A DNA stretch of 64,000 nt from contig CAMLCH010000008.1 of assembly GCA_946478525.1 (NCBI GenBank), forward strand, positions 5,888 through 69,887, read 5' to 3'. The first letter of the stretch is position 1, and every line of letters begins with the position of its first letter. The notes under the pieces are model-generated. The model saw nothing but the letters and a program-made list of their open reading frames with translations, was not told the origin of the DNA and did no database searches. Shown here in pieces: positions 45,310-55,189 of this stretch. The DNA comes from Snodgrassella alvi_G (GTDB taxonomy: Bacteria > Pseudomonadota > Gammaproteobacteria > Burkholderiales > Neisseriaceae). Both the position numbers and the translations under genes were made by a program.

Positions 45310-45564
45310 TTATGCTTTTTCAGCTATTAAATGTTCGTATTTCGCCTGCAATTCCTGCTCGCTTTCCTGATGATTTTCATCAATAATGATGCAATCAACC
45401 GGACAAACTAGCTGACATTGCGGTTCGTCGTAATGACCAACACACTGGGTACAACGCTCCGGGATGATTTCGTAAATTTCATCTCCCTGAAAAATAGCGC
45501 TGTTCGGGCACTCAGGCTCACATACATCGCAGTTAATGCACTCATCTGTTATCAAGAGTGACAT
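45310..45564 (-). CDS. Ferredoxin with two [4Fe-4S] clusters (YfhL-like)
   Basis: 84 residues from ATG at 45564 (MSLLITDECINC), which has AAGGA upstream; an outer ATG at 45591 adds nine unlikely residues. Two cysteine sets, CINCDVCEPECP and CTQCVGHYDEPQCQLVCP, hold the clusters, with an insertion in the second set as in YfhL-type ferredoxins. A soluble electron carrier; its partner is unknown. It lies between the tRNA operon and rsmD on the same strand. Confidence 0.93.
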   Translation of the reverse strand: MSLLITDECINCDVCEPECPNSAIFQGDEIYEIIPERCTQCVGHYDEPQCQLVCPVDCIIIDENHQESEQELQAKYEHLIAEKA

Positions 45565-45659
45565 TGTTTTTCCTTTATCGTTAAATTTCAACTCAAATCC
45601 GTGGTCGCGGATTATAGCATTATTTTATTAATCAAATTGAATGCCAATTCATTTTTTTA

Positions 45660-46226
45660 TCATACTTCTGGTTCATAAACCAATAATGCAAAACGGCTTT
45701 TACCTGATTTACCTTGTTTCAGTATTGTCCATCCTGCTGGTAATGTAGGCAAGGCATCACTTTCTAGATAAACCCGGGCTTGTGGCAGCATATGCTTAAC
45801 CAATTCACGCAGCAATAAATCCCATTGCTTCCAGGCATAAGGTGGGTCAACAAATATAATTTGGAATTGTTTTTTATTTTTTGCTAAAAAATTAAATGCA
45901 TCTGTGCACACAATGTTAATCTGACCGAGCTGCAATTTTGTCTGATTATCTTTAATCGCAGCAGCAACCAGCCTATTCATTTCCACCATGATGACTTGTT
46001 CGGCATGCCTGGAAGCCGCCTCAAGCCCCAACACTCCACTGCCAGCAAATAAATCCAATACACTCATGCCAGTTAAGTCCTGACCTAACCAGTTAAAAAG
46101 TCGTTCACGGACACTATCTGCGGTCGGACGTAAACCATCAGCCGAGGGAAAAGATATTTTTCTGCCGCGATGAACACCACCAATGATACGTACCTGATTA
46201 GTGTGTTGAGGATGTGTCTTAACCAT
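45660..46226 (-). CDS. rsmD: 16S rRNA (guanine(966)-N2)-methyltransferase
   Basis: 188 residues. It has the RsmD start VRIIGGVHRGRKISFPSADG, the substrate motif LRPTADSVRERLFNWLG, the SAM-binding VLDLFAGSGVLGLEA and the catalytic IIFVDPPYAW (D/N-PPY motif). It methylates G966 of 16S rRNA. Separated from topA by a terminator. Confidence 0.95.
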   Translation of the reverse strand: MVKTHPQHTNQVRIIGGVHRGRKISFPSADGLRPTADSVRERLFNWLGQDLTGMSVLDLFAGSGVLGLEAASRHAEQVIMVEMNRLVAAAIKDNQTKLQLGQINIVCTDAFNFLAKNKKQFQIIFVDPPYAWKQWDLLLRELVKHMLPQARVYLESDALPTLPAGWTILKQGKSGKSRFALLVYEPEV

Positions 46227-46240
46227 ACTAATTAACTTAA

Positions 46241-46268
46241 AAAAGACTTTCAGGAAACCCGAAAGTCT
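46241..46268 (-). terminator. Rho-independent terminator of topA
   Basis: AGACTTTC (46244-46251) pairs with GAAAGTCT (46261-46268); on the minus strand a T-run follows (complement of the A-run before 46244). Placed between the topA stop and rsmD. Confidence 0.75.
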
Positions 46269-46297
46269 AGAAAATTAAATATTTAACGCAAATAAAC

Positions 46298-48592
46298 TTA
46301 TTCTTTCGGTGCCGGTGGTTCAATCTGCTCGCTGTAACCACATTCTTTTTGCGGGCAGACTTTTTCGGTACCCCGTCGCTTGGTGGTTTTAATGGTCATT
46401 AATGGCCAGCCACATTGCGGACAAGGTTCGTTCACTGGAGGATTCCAAACGGCATAATCACAATCAGGGTAAGTGTTGCAACTATAAAACAGTTTACCGT
46501 AGCGACTTTTTCTTTCAATCAGATGTCCCTTATGGCATTTTGGACATTCTATTCCAGTATCTTTTGGCTTCTCCAATGGTTCTATGTATTTACACTTCGG
46601 ATAATTGGCACAACCAATAAATTTCCCATAACGTCCACGTTTGTAAACCAACTGCCCTTCACATTTAGGACAATGGCGTCCTTCAACAATAGTTGGTTCT
46701 TCGGCCGCTTTAGCTGCTTCCTCTGCTGTCTCATTAACATTACGGGTGTAATCACAATCTGGATAACCACTACAGGCAATAAAGCGCCCTCGTTTACCGA
46801 ATTTGATTTGTAACTGATGCGCACCACATTTCGGACAAATTTCATCCAAATTTTCAGCAGTAAGTTCAGCACGTGGAATATCTTCTTTAGCTTTGATTTC
46901 TTTATCAAAACCTTTCCAGAATTGCTGCATTACCGGCTTCCATTCACGTTTACCACCAGCAATGTCATCCAACTGATTCTCCAGCTTGGCTGTAAAATTG
47001 TAATCCACATACTGACCAAAGTGTTCAGTTAGAAATTTATTAACTACTTCACCAGTTTCAGTCGGCAGGAAACGCTTTTGTTCTAGAGTAACGTATTCAC
47101 GCTCTTTCAAAGTAGAAATAATACTGGCATAGGTAGATGGTCGTCCAATACCATACTCTTCCAATGCCTTTACCAGACTAGCCTCAGAATAACGTGGTGG
47201 AGGTTGGGTAAAATGCTGTTCTCCAGAAATTTTATCTACCGGCAGTATATCGCCTTCAAATAAGTTTGGTAGTTTCTTAGTATCTTCATCAGCATCACGA
47301 TCATCCACACCTTCCTCATAAACACTGAGAAAACCAGCAAAAGTCTGAATTTGTCCTGTAACCCGAAAGATACCTTTACCAACCACAATATCCACAGTGG
47401 TGGTATCAAATCGCGCCGGTGCCATCTGGCTGGCTACAGCACGCTGCCATATCATTTGATATAAACGAAACTGATCGGCACTCAAAAAGGGCTTTACTTC
47501 TTCCGGTGTTCGATAGATGGATGTCGGCCGAATAGCTTCGTGTGCCTCCTGAGCGTTTTTGGATTTAGTTTTATATACTTTAGCTGCAGATGGTAAATAT
47601 TCGCTACCAATTTTATGCTCAATATAATGACGCATTTCAGCAACAGCATCATCCGATAAATTTACGGAATCAGTACGCATATAGGTAATCAACCCCACAG
47701 CTCCTTGCCCTACATCTACACCTTCATAGAGTTGTTGCGCTGTACGCATGGTACGGTCCGTAGTCATGCTTAGTTTTCTTACAGCTTCCTGCTGCATGGT
47801 CGAAGTGGTAAAAGGCGCCGCTGGATTACGACTACGCTTTTTCTTTTCAACTTTAGTCACATGTGCTGGTTGATCAGCCAGTTCACTAATAATCTCCTGT
47901 TGTTTGATTTCATCTGGAATATCAAACTGCTCAAGTTTTTGTCCCTGCCAGTGCGTTAATTTAGCTCTGAATTTAGTACGATCTTTATGACTATCCAGAT
48001 GAATTGTCCAGTATTCCTGTGATGTAAAATCACGAATTTCTTGTTCACGTTCACAAATCATGCGTAAAGCCGGACTCTGTACACGACCGGCTGATAAACC
48101 ACGCCGAATTTTTTTCCAAAGTAAGGGTGAGAGATTGAAACCCACCAGATAATCCAGTGCTCTTCGCGCCTGCTGGGCATCAACTAGCGTTTGCGATAAT
48201 TCGCGCGGATGAGCAACTGCATCTAATACCGCTTTTTTGGTCACTTCATGAAATACCACGCGCTTAGGATGTAGATTTTTCAAACCGCGTTTGCTTTTTA
48301 GTATTTGCTGTAAATGCCAGGAAATGGCCTCACCCTCTCTATCCGGATCGGTGGCCAGATACAGTGTATCAGCCTCCTTTGCCGCTGAAACAATAGCATC
48401 TACATGTTTAGCATTGCGACTGACTAACTGATATTTCATAGCAAAATCATTTTCCGGATCTACAGCACCACTTTTGGGCACGAGATCGCGAACATGACCA
48501 TAGGAAGCCAGTATTTCAAAATCGCTACCTAAATACTTTTTCAGTGTTTTCGCTTTAGATGGAGATTCAACTATCAACAGATTTTTTGCCAT
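46298..48592 (-). CDS. topA: DNA topoisomerase I
   Basis: 764 residues. The N-terminal Toprim domain has LLIVESPSKAKTLKKYLG and LATDPDREGEAISWHL. The catalytic tyrosine lies in GLITYMRTDSVNLS. Four cysteine-rich zinc ribbons end the protein (CPKCGAHQLQ..., CPKCEGQLVY..., CPKCHKGHLI..., CPQCGWPLMT...). It relaxes negative supercoils. The arrangement smg-topA after dprA is common in beta-proteobacteria. Confidence 0.97.
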   Translation of the reverse strand: MAKNLLIVESPSKAKTLKKYLGSDFEILASYGHVRDLVPKSGAVDPENDFAMKYQLVSRNAKHVDAIVSAAKEADTLYLATDPDREGEAISWHLQQILKSKRGLKNLHPKRVVFHEVTKKAVLDAVAHPRELSQTLVDAQQARRALDYLVGFNLSPLLWKKIRRGLSAGRVQSPALRMICEREQEIRDFTSQEYWTIHLDSHKDRTKFRAKLTHWQGQKLEQFDIPDEIKQQEIISELADQPAHVTKVEKKKRSRNPAAPFTTSTMQQEAVRKLSMTTDRTMRTAQQLYEGVDVGQGAVGLITYMRTDSVNLSDDAVAEMRHYIEHKIGSEYLPSAAKVYKTKSKNAQEAHEAIRPTSIYRTPEEVKPFLSADQFRLYQMIWQRAVASQMAPARFDTTTVDIVVGKGIFRVTGQIQTFAGFLSVYEEGVDDRDADEDTKKLPNLFEGDILPVDKISGEQHFTQPPPRYSEASLVKALEEYGIGRPSTYASIISTLKEREYVTLEQKRFLPTETGEVVNKFLTEHFGQYVDYNFTAKLENQLDDIAGGKREWKPVMQQFWKGFDKEIKAKEDIPRAELTAENLDEICPKCGAHQLQIKFGKRGRFIACSGYPDCDYTRNVNETAEEAAKAAEEPTIVEGRHCPKCEGQLVYKRGRYGKFIGCANYPKCKYIEPLEKPKDTGIECPKCHKGHLIERKSRYGKLFYSCNTYPDCDYAVWNPPVNEPCPQCGWPLMTIKTTKRRGTEKVCPQKECGYSEQIEPPAPKE

Positions 48593-48670
48593 TCGTTCAG
48601 GCTCACATTCATAATTAAGTAGTGGTATTTATTTAGTATTATTTGTTTAAATAAAACAGAGGTTTTAACT

Positions 48671-48701
48671 AAAAAGCTTTCAGACTTTCTGAAAGCTTTT
48701 T
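48671..48701 (-). terminator. Rho-independent terminator after smg
   Basis: A 13-bp stem AAAAAGCTTTCAG / CTGAAAGCTTTTT with a five-base loop, between the smg stop and the topA start, so topA has its own promoter. Confidence 0.85.
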
Positions 48702-48727
48702 ACTGGATTGTAATTTTGGAGTCTGTT

Positions 48728-49186
48728 TTATTGCATGGTTGCATCGCCATTCAGTGCTGCCATCAGTTCATCACCAATCAATACTGGTAATTCTGATCGA
48801 TGCGCCCATAATACTAACAATGTTAATACTTTAGCATGATCAACTGTTATGTCATCATATGGTAAATTCATTAAAGCATTAAGTACAAATTCGCGCTGCT
48901 CTGGATTCAGTGCGCCATTTTGCTCCAGAAAATGTACTAATCCGCGTACCTGCAACGGTAATAAATCTAATTCTTCCGCATTATAAATTCGTATTCCGGT
49001 ACTAGAACGTAATGCAGAGGCGGGAATTAAAGGTTCATAGCGTAACCCATCTAAACATGCCAAAGCATCGCCGATTTGTTCATCATCAAAACCCACCTCT
49101 TCCAACAGCACGCCAAGATCATGACGCGGAGGAAACGCATCAACATCTTGAAAGTGCTCAATTAAAAAGGCAATTACATCAATCAT
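48728..49186 (-). CDS. smg: Smg/DUF494 family protein
   Basis: About 152 residues from ATG at 49186 (MIDVIAFLIEHFQDVD), with AAAGGA upstream; the outer ATG at 49201 lies over the ribosome site. It matches the DUF494/Smg family by its start, by LEEVGFDDEQIGDALACLDG and by an acidic, helical make-up. The gene is nearly always next to dprA; the molecular role is unknown. It begins 11 bases after the dprA stop. Confidence 0.9.
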   Translation of the reverse strand: MIDVIAFLIEHFQDVDAFPPRHDLGVLLEEVGFDDEQIGDALACLDGLRYEPLIPASALRSSTGIRIYNAEELDLLPLQVRGLVHFLEQNGALNPEQREFVLNALMNLPYDDITVDHAKVLTLLVLWAHRSELPVLIGDELMAALNGDATMQ

Positions 49187-49197
49187 TTGCTGTCCTT

Positions 49198-50376
49198 TCA
49201 AGATTTAACTCGTTGATAACAACCACCTGGTAAAGCTGTCACCCAGCCTTCAAGTTCCAGTGCGATAAGATTAGCATACACATCTGCAGCTGCAATGCCA
49301 AGTGTTGTAATCAGTGTATCTGGATGCACAACACCATAACCCAGACCAGTTAAAATAGTCTGTTCAATTTCAGTCAAAACTTTATCTGGTACCAATTCTG
49401 GCTGAGTTTGTTTGGGACTATCCTTATGTTCAGCCTGGCTAACATTCAATACAGTTTTTCCTGCTTTCTGATCGCTATATGCTAGCAATTGCGTTTTTTG
49501 CAAGAGTAAGGGACATTCCTGCACAATATCTTGCAGGCTTTCTACCAGTTTAGCACCTTGTTTAATCAGCAAATGACATCCTTTACTCAAAGGATTGTCT
49601 ATGGATCCGGGTACTGCCATGACTTCACGCCCCATCTCACTGGCCAGTCGCGCAGTAATTAGTGATCCAGATTCAATTGCTGCCTCAACAACCAAGGTAC
49701 CCTGACTTAACGCAGCAATTAGGCGATTACGCCGTGGGAAATTACCAGCCAGAGGGCGAGTACCCAATGGAAATTCAGACACAATACAACCCTGAGCGGT
49801 AATTTGTTGTGCCAGGTCTTTATTGCGGGCGGGATATACTCTGTCAATACCGGTACCCCATACAGCCACGGTCATACCTTTTCCCCGTAAGGCACCCTGA
49901 TGAGCAGCAGTATCAATACCATCTGCCATCCCAGATACAATAAGCACTTCTTTTTGAGCCAACTCTGTAGCAAAATCACGAGCAATTCGATTTGCCTGCG
50001 GTGTCGCATGACGACTACCTACAATGGCTAAAGCTGGCTGATGTAAACACTGACTATTGCCACGAAGAAACAATAATGGTGGAGGTGTTAAGCCCTCAGC
50101 CAACATAGGGGGAAAATCTTCATCTGCCAATAATAGCAGTCTGGCATTATTATTAGATTGTTCCCATTCCAGCGCTGCCTCCGCCGCTCTTTTTGCCTCA
50201 TCTTTTTGCCAGTATTGGCCAACCTGAGAGCGAGTAAATGATTTAATTTCACTAAAAGGCGCATCAAGAGCATTACGGGCGCAGCCATAATATTTTATCA
50301 GATGAAGAAAGGTCTCCGCACCTATATGAGGGGTTAACGCCAGTTCAATCCATGCATATCGCTCTAGCTCATTCAT
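49198..50376 (-). CDS. dprA: DNA-processing protein DprA
   Basis: 392 residues. DprA binds incoming single-stranded DNA and loads RecA during natural transformation. The Rossmann-like core has ALAIVGSRHATPQANRIARD, VSGMADGIDTAAHQGAL, FPLGTRPLAGNFPRRNRLIA and VVEAAIESGSLITARLA, followed by REVMAVPGSIDNPLSKGCH. A C-terminal winged-helix domain (about 325-390) is present. Together with pilT/pilU nearby it suggests competence capacity. Confidence 0.95.
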   Translation of the reverse strand: MNELERYAWIELALTPHIGAETFLHLIKYYGCARNALDAPFSEIKSFTRSQVGQYWQKDEAKRAAEAALEWEQSNNNARLLLLADEDFPPMLAEGLTPPPLLFLRGNSQCLHQPALAIVGSRHATPQANRIARDFATELAQKEVLIVSGMADGIDTAAHQGALRGKGMTVAVWGTGIDRVYPARNKDLAQQITAQGCIVSEFPLGTRPLAGNFPRRNRLIAALSQGTLVVEAAIESGSLITARLASEMGREVMAVPGSIDNPLSKGCHLLIKQGAKLVESLQDIVQECPLLLQKTQLLAYSDQKAGKTVLNVSQAEHKDSPKQTQPELVPDKVLTEIEQTILTGLGYGVVHPDTLITTLGIAAADVYANLIALELEGWVTALPGGCYQRVKS

Positions 50377-51047
50377 GACATAATCTTTACATTATACTCC
50401 GTTGTAATTATGACAAAAGTAAATTTTATGGACAATAACTCATTCACATTTATTTATATGTTATTGCTTTGACTAAAGAATATTTATTTTAAATTGATTA
50501 ATTTGTAACATTTTTATTTATTAAAATAAACTAATCATATGTTAATTTTTCAATTCAAAACAATTCCGAATAATGGTAAAAAAATTAGATCAATTAGCAA
50601 AGGTAAGCAAAACAGGTTTAAAAGGTAGCAAATACCGATTTTGCGGTCATTTATTCCTATATTAATGTACTTCCATTAAAGCATATCGATTTATCCGCTG
50701 CACCATACCGTTAATATCTAAATTAGTATTTTTATTAAATGCTAAATTTTTAAAATATGATTTATTCGGAATTATTAGGGCTAAACAAAAAAATAAATAA
50801 TAATCTAAAAAGGTATTTCAACATTTTTTCCACAAGCAAACGCTACTGACATTTAAATACATGACCAGACAGCAGAATAACAAGAATCAGAATATTAAAA
50901 ACAGTAAATATTTTAAATAATGATAAAAAAACTATTGGATAGCCGGAAAAAATAACAGGTATCTAAAAATTTTATCTATACACGTTTAGTACATTGACCT
51001 ATTCAAAGCCAAAAAAATCCATTGATGAATGAAAACCATTGTATTAT
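50377..51047. other. AT-rich intergenic region
   Basis: 670 bases between dprA and ruvC. No coding frame, RNA gene or strong hairpin was recognised. It contains the dprA promoter region at its left side and the 3' side of ruvC at its right. Confidence 0.4.
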
Positions 51048-51599
51048 TTAACGGAAACGACCTGATTTTATGGTTAGTCCTTGTTGAATTTTCGAGGCCA
51101 AACTGTAATTACGCAAAGCATGGGTCAAAGCAACAGCTAAAGCATCTGCAGCATCGGCCTGCGGTGTGCCTGATAATGACAGCATTTGTACCACCATATG
51201 CTGCACCTGCTCTTTAGCAGCTTTACCTTTTCCAACTACGGCTTGTTTTACCTGTAAAGCGGTATATTCAAATACCGGTAATTCTCCCAGCGTCAATGCG
51301 GCTAAAGCAGCACCTCGCGCCTGTCCCAGAACTAGAGTAGCTGCAGGATTAACGTTAACAAATACCTGTTCCACAGCAGTTTGGGTAGGCTGATATGTAG
51401 CAATAATTTCCTGTAAATTACGGACAATAATGCGAATACGCTCTGATAATGGCGCTCCTGGCGTAGTTTTTATGCACCCAGAAGCAACATAAATATGCTG
51501 CTTACCAATGACATCAATCACACCAAAACCAGTCACCCGGCTACCAGGATCCACTCCTAAAATTCGAATATTATGTAATGATGATGACTGTATTGGCAT
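51048..51599 (-). CDS. ruvC: Holliday junction resolvase RuvC
   Basis: 183 residues from ATG at 51599 (MPIQSSSLHNIRILGVDPGS); a TTG three codons upstream is also possible. Catalytic acids lie in ILGVDPGSRVTGFG, TAVEQVFVNVNPAATLVLGQ and the C-terminal DAADALAVALTHA. RuvC cleaves Holliday junctions. The ruvA and ruvB genes are not adjacent here. Confidence 0.95.
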   Translation of the reverse strand: MPIQSSSLHNIRILGVDPGSRVTGFGVIDVIGKQHIYVASGCIKTTPGAPLSERIRIIVRNLQEIIATYQPTQTAVEQVFVNVNPAATLVLGQARGAALAALTLGELPVFEYTALQVKQAVVGKGKAAKEQVQHMVVQMLSLSGTPQADAADALAVALTHALRNYSLASKIQQGLTIKSGRFR

Positions 51600-51711
51600 G
51601 CGTAACAACTAAAAAATTAACACCAGAATATTTGATCTTGGCTTTGAATACCATAATCAAGTATGCAGTATAAAGTAATATCAATGATAATGTGCAGTTG
51701 AATATGGAGTC

Positions 51712-52404
51712 TCAGCTTGGACAAAATAACTTATTTGCCTGCTCCAGCCGTTCTACCGTGCCAACATCAAGCCATAAACCGTGGTGATGCTCTCCCTTTA
51801 CTCGCCCTGCCTCAATAGCACTATGCAATAAGGGTGCTAATTTAGCTCTGGTATGAACCCTAATCTGACTAAATAAAGATGGTTGATACACACCCACACC
51901 ACTAAATGTCAAAGATTGTTCTGGTATTTGTTTTCCGACATCGCCAGCGGCAGTCAGGCTAAAGTCACCCTGCGGATGATGGTCAGGATTATCTACTAAC
52001 CATAGATAAGCCAAAGCGTTACTATTCTCTAAATAATTACCAATATTAACAGCTTGTTGAAAATCTATATCTGTTAATACATCACCATTGATAACCAGAA
52101 AAGGTTTATCACCTAATAGTGGCAACGCAGTGGCAATACCACCTGCTGTTTCGAGTCCACCACTAGTTTCAGGCGAATAAGTGATATTAATACCATATTC
52201 TTGGCCATTACCCAGTGCTGTCTCAATTTTACTGCCTAACCAGGCATGATTAATAACGACATCATGAAAGCCTGCAAGCTGTAAACGTTGCAAATGGTGA
52301 CCGATTAAAGGTAATCCACCAACATTTAATAATGGTTTTGGACAAATGTCGGTAAGAGGGCGCATGCGTTCACCACGACCTGCTGCAAGTATCATTGCTT
52401 TCAT
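51712..52404 (-). CDS. murU: MurNAc-1-phosphate uridylyltransferase
   Basis: 230 residues of the sugar-phosphate nucleotidyltransferase fold: MKAMILAAGRGERMRPLTD, KPLLNVGGLPLIGHHLQRL, ETAGGIATALPLLG and VINGDVLTDIDF. Closest in layout to MurU of the cell-wall recycling pathway that bypasses de novo UDP-MurNAc synthesis. The partner kinase AmgK is not in the window. A related sugar nucleotidyltransferase is possible. Confidence 0.8.
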   Translation of the reverse strand: MKAMILAAGRGERMRPLTDICPKPLLNVGGLPLIGHHLQRLQLAGFHDVVINHAWLGSKIETALGNGQEYGINITYSPETSGGLETAGGIATALPLLGDKPFLVINGDVLTDIDFQQAVNIGNYLENSNALAYLWLVDNPDHHPQGDFSLTAAGDVGKQIPEQSLTFSGVGVYQPSLFSQIRVHTRAKLAPLLHSAIEAGRVKGEHHHGLWLDVGTVERLEQANKLFCPS

Positions 52405-52453
52405 AGTGTATTAGTTTCAAAAAATGATCAGTCAGAATTTTGTTGGTTAAAAA

Positions 52454-52487
52454 ATATTAAAGCAAAGCTAAAGCTTTGCTTTAATAT
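52454..52487 (-). terminator. Rho-independent terminator of pilU
   Basis: A 15-bp stem ATATTAAAGCAAAGC / GCTTTGCTTTAATAT with a four-base loop, followed by a T-run on the minus strand, lies just after the pilU stop. Confidence 0.8.
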
Positions 52488-52511
52488 ATGAAGATTAATT
52501 CAAAGCGCAAC

Positions 52512-53717
52512 TTACATTAAACTCAATTCGGGACCATCACTGAAGACACTAATCCCGCGTTGGCCATCTTCATATAATTTGATACGCAAGCGTAAATCGT
52601 TTGGTGAATCCGACTGTCGTAATGCTTCTTCAAAATCAATAATATTATCTGTATATAACTGGAATAGGCATTGGTCAAATGTCTGCATACCCTCGTTACC
52701 ACTTCTGGCCATCATACTTTTTATCGACATCAACTCACCTTTAAAAATAAAGTCCTGAATTGTAGTAGTATTGATTAATAAATCTATAACCGCACGACGA
52801 CCTTTTCCATCTTTTTTAATAGCCAAACGTTGGCCAATGATACAAACTAAATTCAGGGCCAGATCCATCAAAACTTGTTTATGCTGCTCTTCTGGATAAA
52901 AATTCAATATACGCTCTATAGCCTGATCAGCGCTGCTGGCATGTAAAGTAAAGAAGCATAAATGGCCTGTTTGTGCCAGTTTTAGGGCATATTCCATACT
53001 TTCATCACTACGCACCTCCCCCACACACACTACATCTGGTGCTTCTCGCAAAGCGCTTTGCATCGCATTATCCCAGCTCAATGTATCTACACCTATTTCG
53101 CGATGAGTAATAATACTTTTTTTGGGACTATGAACATACTCAATTGGGTCTTCGATCGTGAGAATATGTCCGGCAGAATTAGCATTCCGGTAATCCAGCA
53201 TTGCCGCCATGGTAGTTGATTTACCACTACCTGTTGGACCTGCTAAAATAATCAGACCACGCTTTTTCATAACCAGTTCATTCAATACCGGAGGCAGAAA
53301 TAAACCATCAATGGTCGGAATTTCAGAGTTGATCTGGCGCAACACCATCCCAATGCGTCCTTGTTCATGGTAGGCATTCACTCGAAACCGTACCCCATTT
53401 CTGGCATTAACCGAATAATTCAATTCCAGTTCAGTCAAAAACTTCTGTCTTTGCGCGCGGGTCATGGTCGTCATAACAATTTTAGCAGTGTCTTCTGCTG
53501 TCAGTGGCTTAGTAAGAGCTGGCATAACTTTGCCATCAATTTTCCAAGCCGGCGGAAACCCAGGACTGATGAATATATCAGCAGCTTTTAAACGCACAGC
53601 TTCTTCCGCCATCTTTTCTAGCACAGGGTGCAAATGAACACTTTCAGACTCTTGATTTTGGAATTCACTGTTTTGTGATTGAGGGTTTACTGATGTGATA
53701 TTATGTAATTCAGTCAT
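52512..53717 (-). CDS. pilU: Type IV pilus retraction ATPase PilU
   Basis: 401 residues of the GspE/PilT family. It has GPTGSGKSTT Walker A, LTIEDPIEYVH Asp box, REAPDVVCVGEVRSDES Walker B region and TGHLCFFTLHASSADQAIER His box. The extended N-terminal region and C-terminal ~50 residues, and its place beside pilT, identify PilU. It aids PilT in pilus retraction. Confidence 0.93.
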   Translation of the reverse strand: MTELHNITSVNPQSQNSEFQNQESESVHLHPVLEKMAEEAVRLKAADIFISPGFPPAWKIDGKVMPALTKPLTAEDTAKIVMTTMTRAQRQKFLTELELNYSVNARNGVRFRVNAYHEQGRIGMVLRQINSEIPTIDGLFLPPVLNELVMKKRGLIILAGPTGSGKSTTMAAMLDYRNANSAGHILTIEDPIEYVHSPKKSIITHREIGVDTLSWDNAMQSALREAPDVVCVGEVRSDESMEYALKLAQTGHLCFFTLHASSADQAIERILNFYPEEQHKQVLMDLALNLVCIIGQRLAIKKDGKGRRAVIDLLINTTTIQDFIFKGELMSIKSMMARSGNEGMQTFDQCLFQLYTDNIIDFEEALRQSDSPNDLRLRIKLYEDGQRGISVFSDGPELSLM

Positions 53718-53993
53718 GATTATATATTTTTGTACAATGTAAGTCTCAGGCAGATATTCTAATTATTTAGTTAATTAATACATCCATTTGCAGAATAACT
53801 GATTAATTCTAATTAACACAAAGAGGAAAAACGCAGTCCAGACATTAAAATATTATGCTATATATATATATATCCAACCGCAAACCCATCTTTGGCCAAT
53901 AGATCAATTAATATTGGTATATTTAATTTATCCAGCCTGATTAGAAGTATTTGAACGCTTATTCTTCAAGTTTAATTAATGTGCAGGAAAATT

Positions 53994-55031
53994 TTACATT
54001 TGATCTGGGCTAACGGCTTTTGCTCGTGCGGCCTCTAGACTAATACGCCCTTCACGCAGCAATTGTTTCAGACACTGATCAAGGGTCTGCATGCCATATT
54101 TTTGGCCAGTTTGCAAAGTAGAATTCATTTGCGCAATTTTATTTTCACGAATCAGATTACGGATCGCTGGGGTACTGATCATGATTTCATGCGCCGCCAC
54201 ACGACCCTTACCGTCTTTGGTTTTCAGTAATGTTTGTGAAATCACCGCCTGAAGACTTTCAGATAACATTGATCGCACCATCTCCTTTTCACCAGCCGGA
54301 AACACATCGACAATACGGTCTACCGTTCGAGCAGCTCCGGTGGTATGCAAAGTACCAAATACCAAGTGTCCTGTTTCTGCAGCCGTTAATGCAAGCCCGA
54401 TTGTTTCAGGATCACGCATTTCCCCTACCAGAATAACATCAGGGTCTTCACGCAGCGCTGCACGCAAAGCATTGGCAAAACTATGAGTGTGCTGGTGTAG
54501 TTCGCGTTGATTAACCAGCGATTTTTTACTCTGATGTACAAACTCGACCGGATCTTCGATGGTTAAAATATGACCTGGATGATAGGTATTGATATAGTCA
54601 ATAATAGCAGCTAATGTAGTAGACTTACCCGAACCAGTTGGTCCTGTTACCAATACCAGCCCACGCGGTGAATTAGCAATTCTTTGAAATATAGGTGGCG
54701 CCTTAAGTTCTTCCAGCGTTAAAACTTTATTAGGAATGGTACGTAGCACGGCCGCAGGCCCTCGCTCAGTATTGAAAGCATTAACACGAAAACGGGAGAC
54801 ATTGGGCAACTCAAATGAAAAATCCGTTTCCAGATTCTGCTGATAGTCTTTACGCTGATTATCATTCATAATAGAAGAAATCATTTTACCAACTTCTTCC
54901 GAAGTCTGCTCAGGCAGATTGATACGGCGGATATCACCGTTTACACGTATCATCGGTGGCAGACCTGCACTCAGATGCAAGTCGGATGCATTGTTTTTAA
55001 CGCCGAAAGTCAGTAGATCAGTTAATTGCAT
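53994..55031 (-). CDS. pilT: Type IV pilus retraction ATPase PilT
   Basis: 345 residues: MQLTDLLTFGVKNNASDLHL start, GPTGSGKSTTLAAIIDYINT Walker A, EDPVEFVHQSKKSLVNQREL Asp box, REDPDVILVGEMRDPETI Walker B, GHLVFGTLHTTGAARTVDR His box, and AIRNLIRE near the C-terminus. It powers pilus retraction for twitching, DNA uptake and surface colonisation. About 275 bases separate it from pilU; this gap has only a short TA-dinucleotide run (53859-53873). Confidence 0.96.
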   Translation of the reverse strand: MQLTDLLTFGVKNNASDLHLSAGLPPMIRVNGDIRRINLPEQTSEEVGKMISSIMNDNQRKDYQQNLETDFSFELPNVSRFRVNAFNTERGPAAVLRTIPNKVLTLEELKAPPIFQRIANSPRGLVLVTGPTGSGKSTTLAAIIDYINTYHPGHILTIEDPVEFVHQSKKSLVNQRELHQHTHSFANALRAALREDPDVILVGEMRDPETIGLALTAAETGHLVFGTLHTTGAARTVDRIVDVFPAGEKEMVRSMLSESLQAVISQTLLKTKDGKGRVAAHEIMISTPAIRNLIRENKIAQMNSTLQTGQKYGMQTLDQCLKQLLREGRISLEAARAKAVSPDQM

Positions 55032-55189
55032 ACAGGCTCCATTTGCTTACCCACTTGTGCAGGCAAAGAATATTGCTCTTATTTTAAACAATTTAGCGTA
55101 TATTTAAAATGAAAATATTTGTATGGATATTGAAATTTTTGATATATGCCAAAAAAACAATTTGATAATTGGAAGCAGGCTTATTTTTT

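Noticed and set aside
53859..53873. TA dinucleotide run upstream of pilU as a phase-variable tract
   Set aside because: Only about 15 bases in an AT-rich gap, and far from the usual spacing to a promoter; no evidence for variation.
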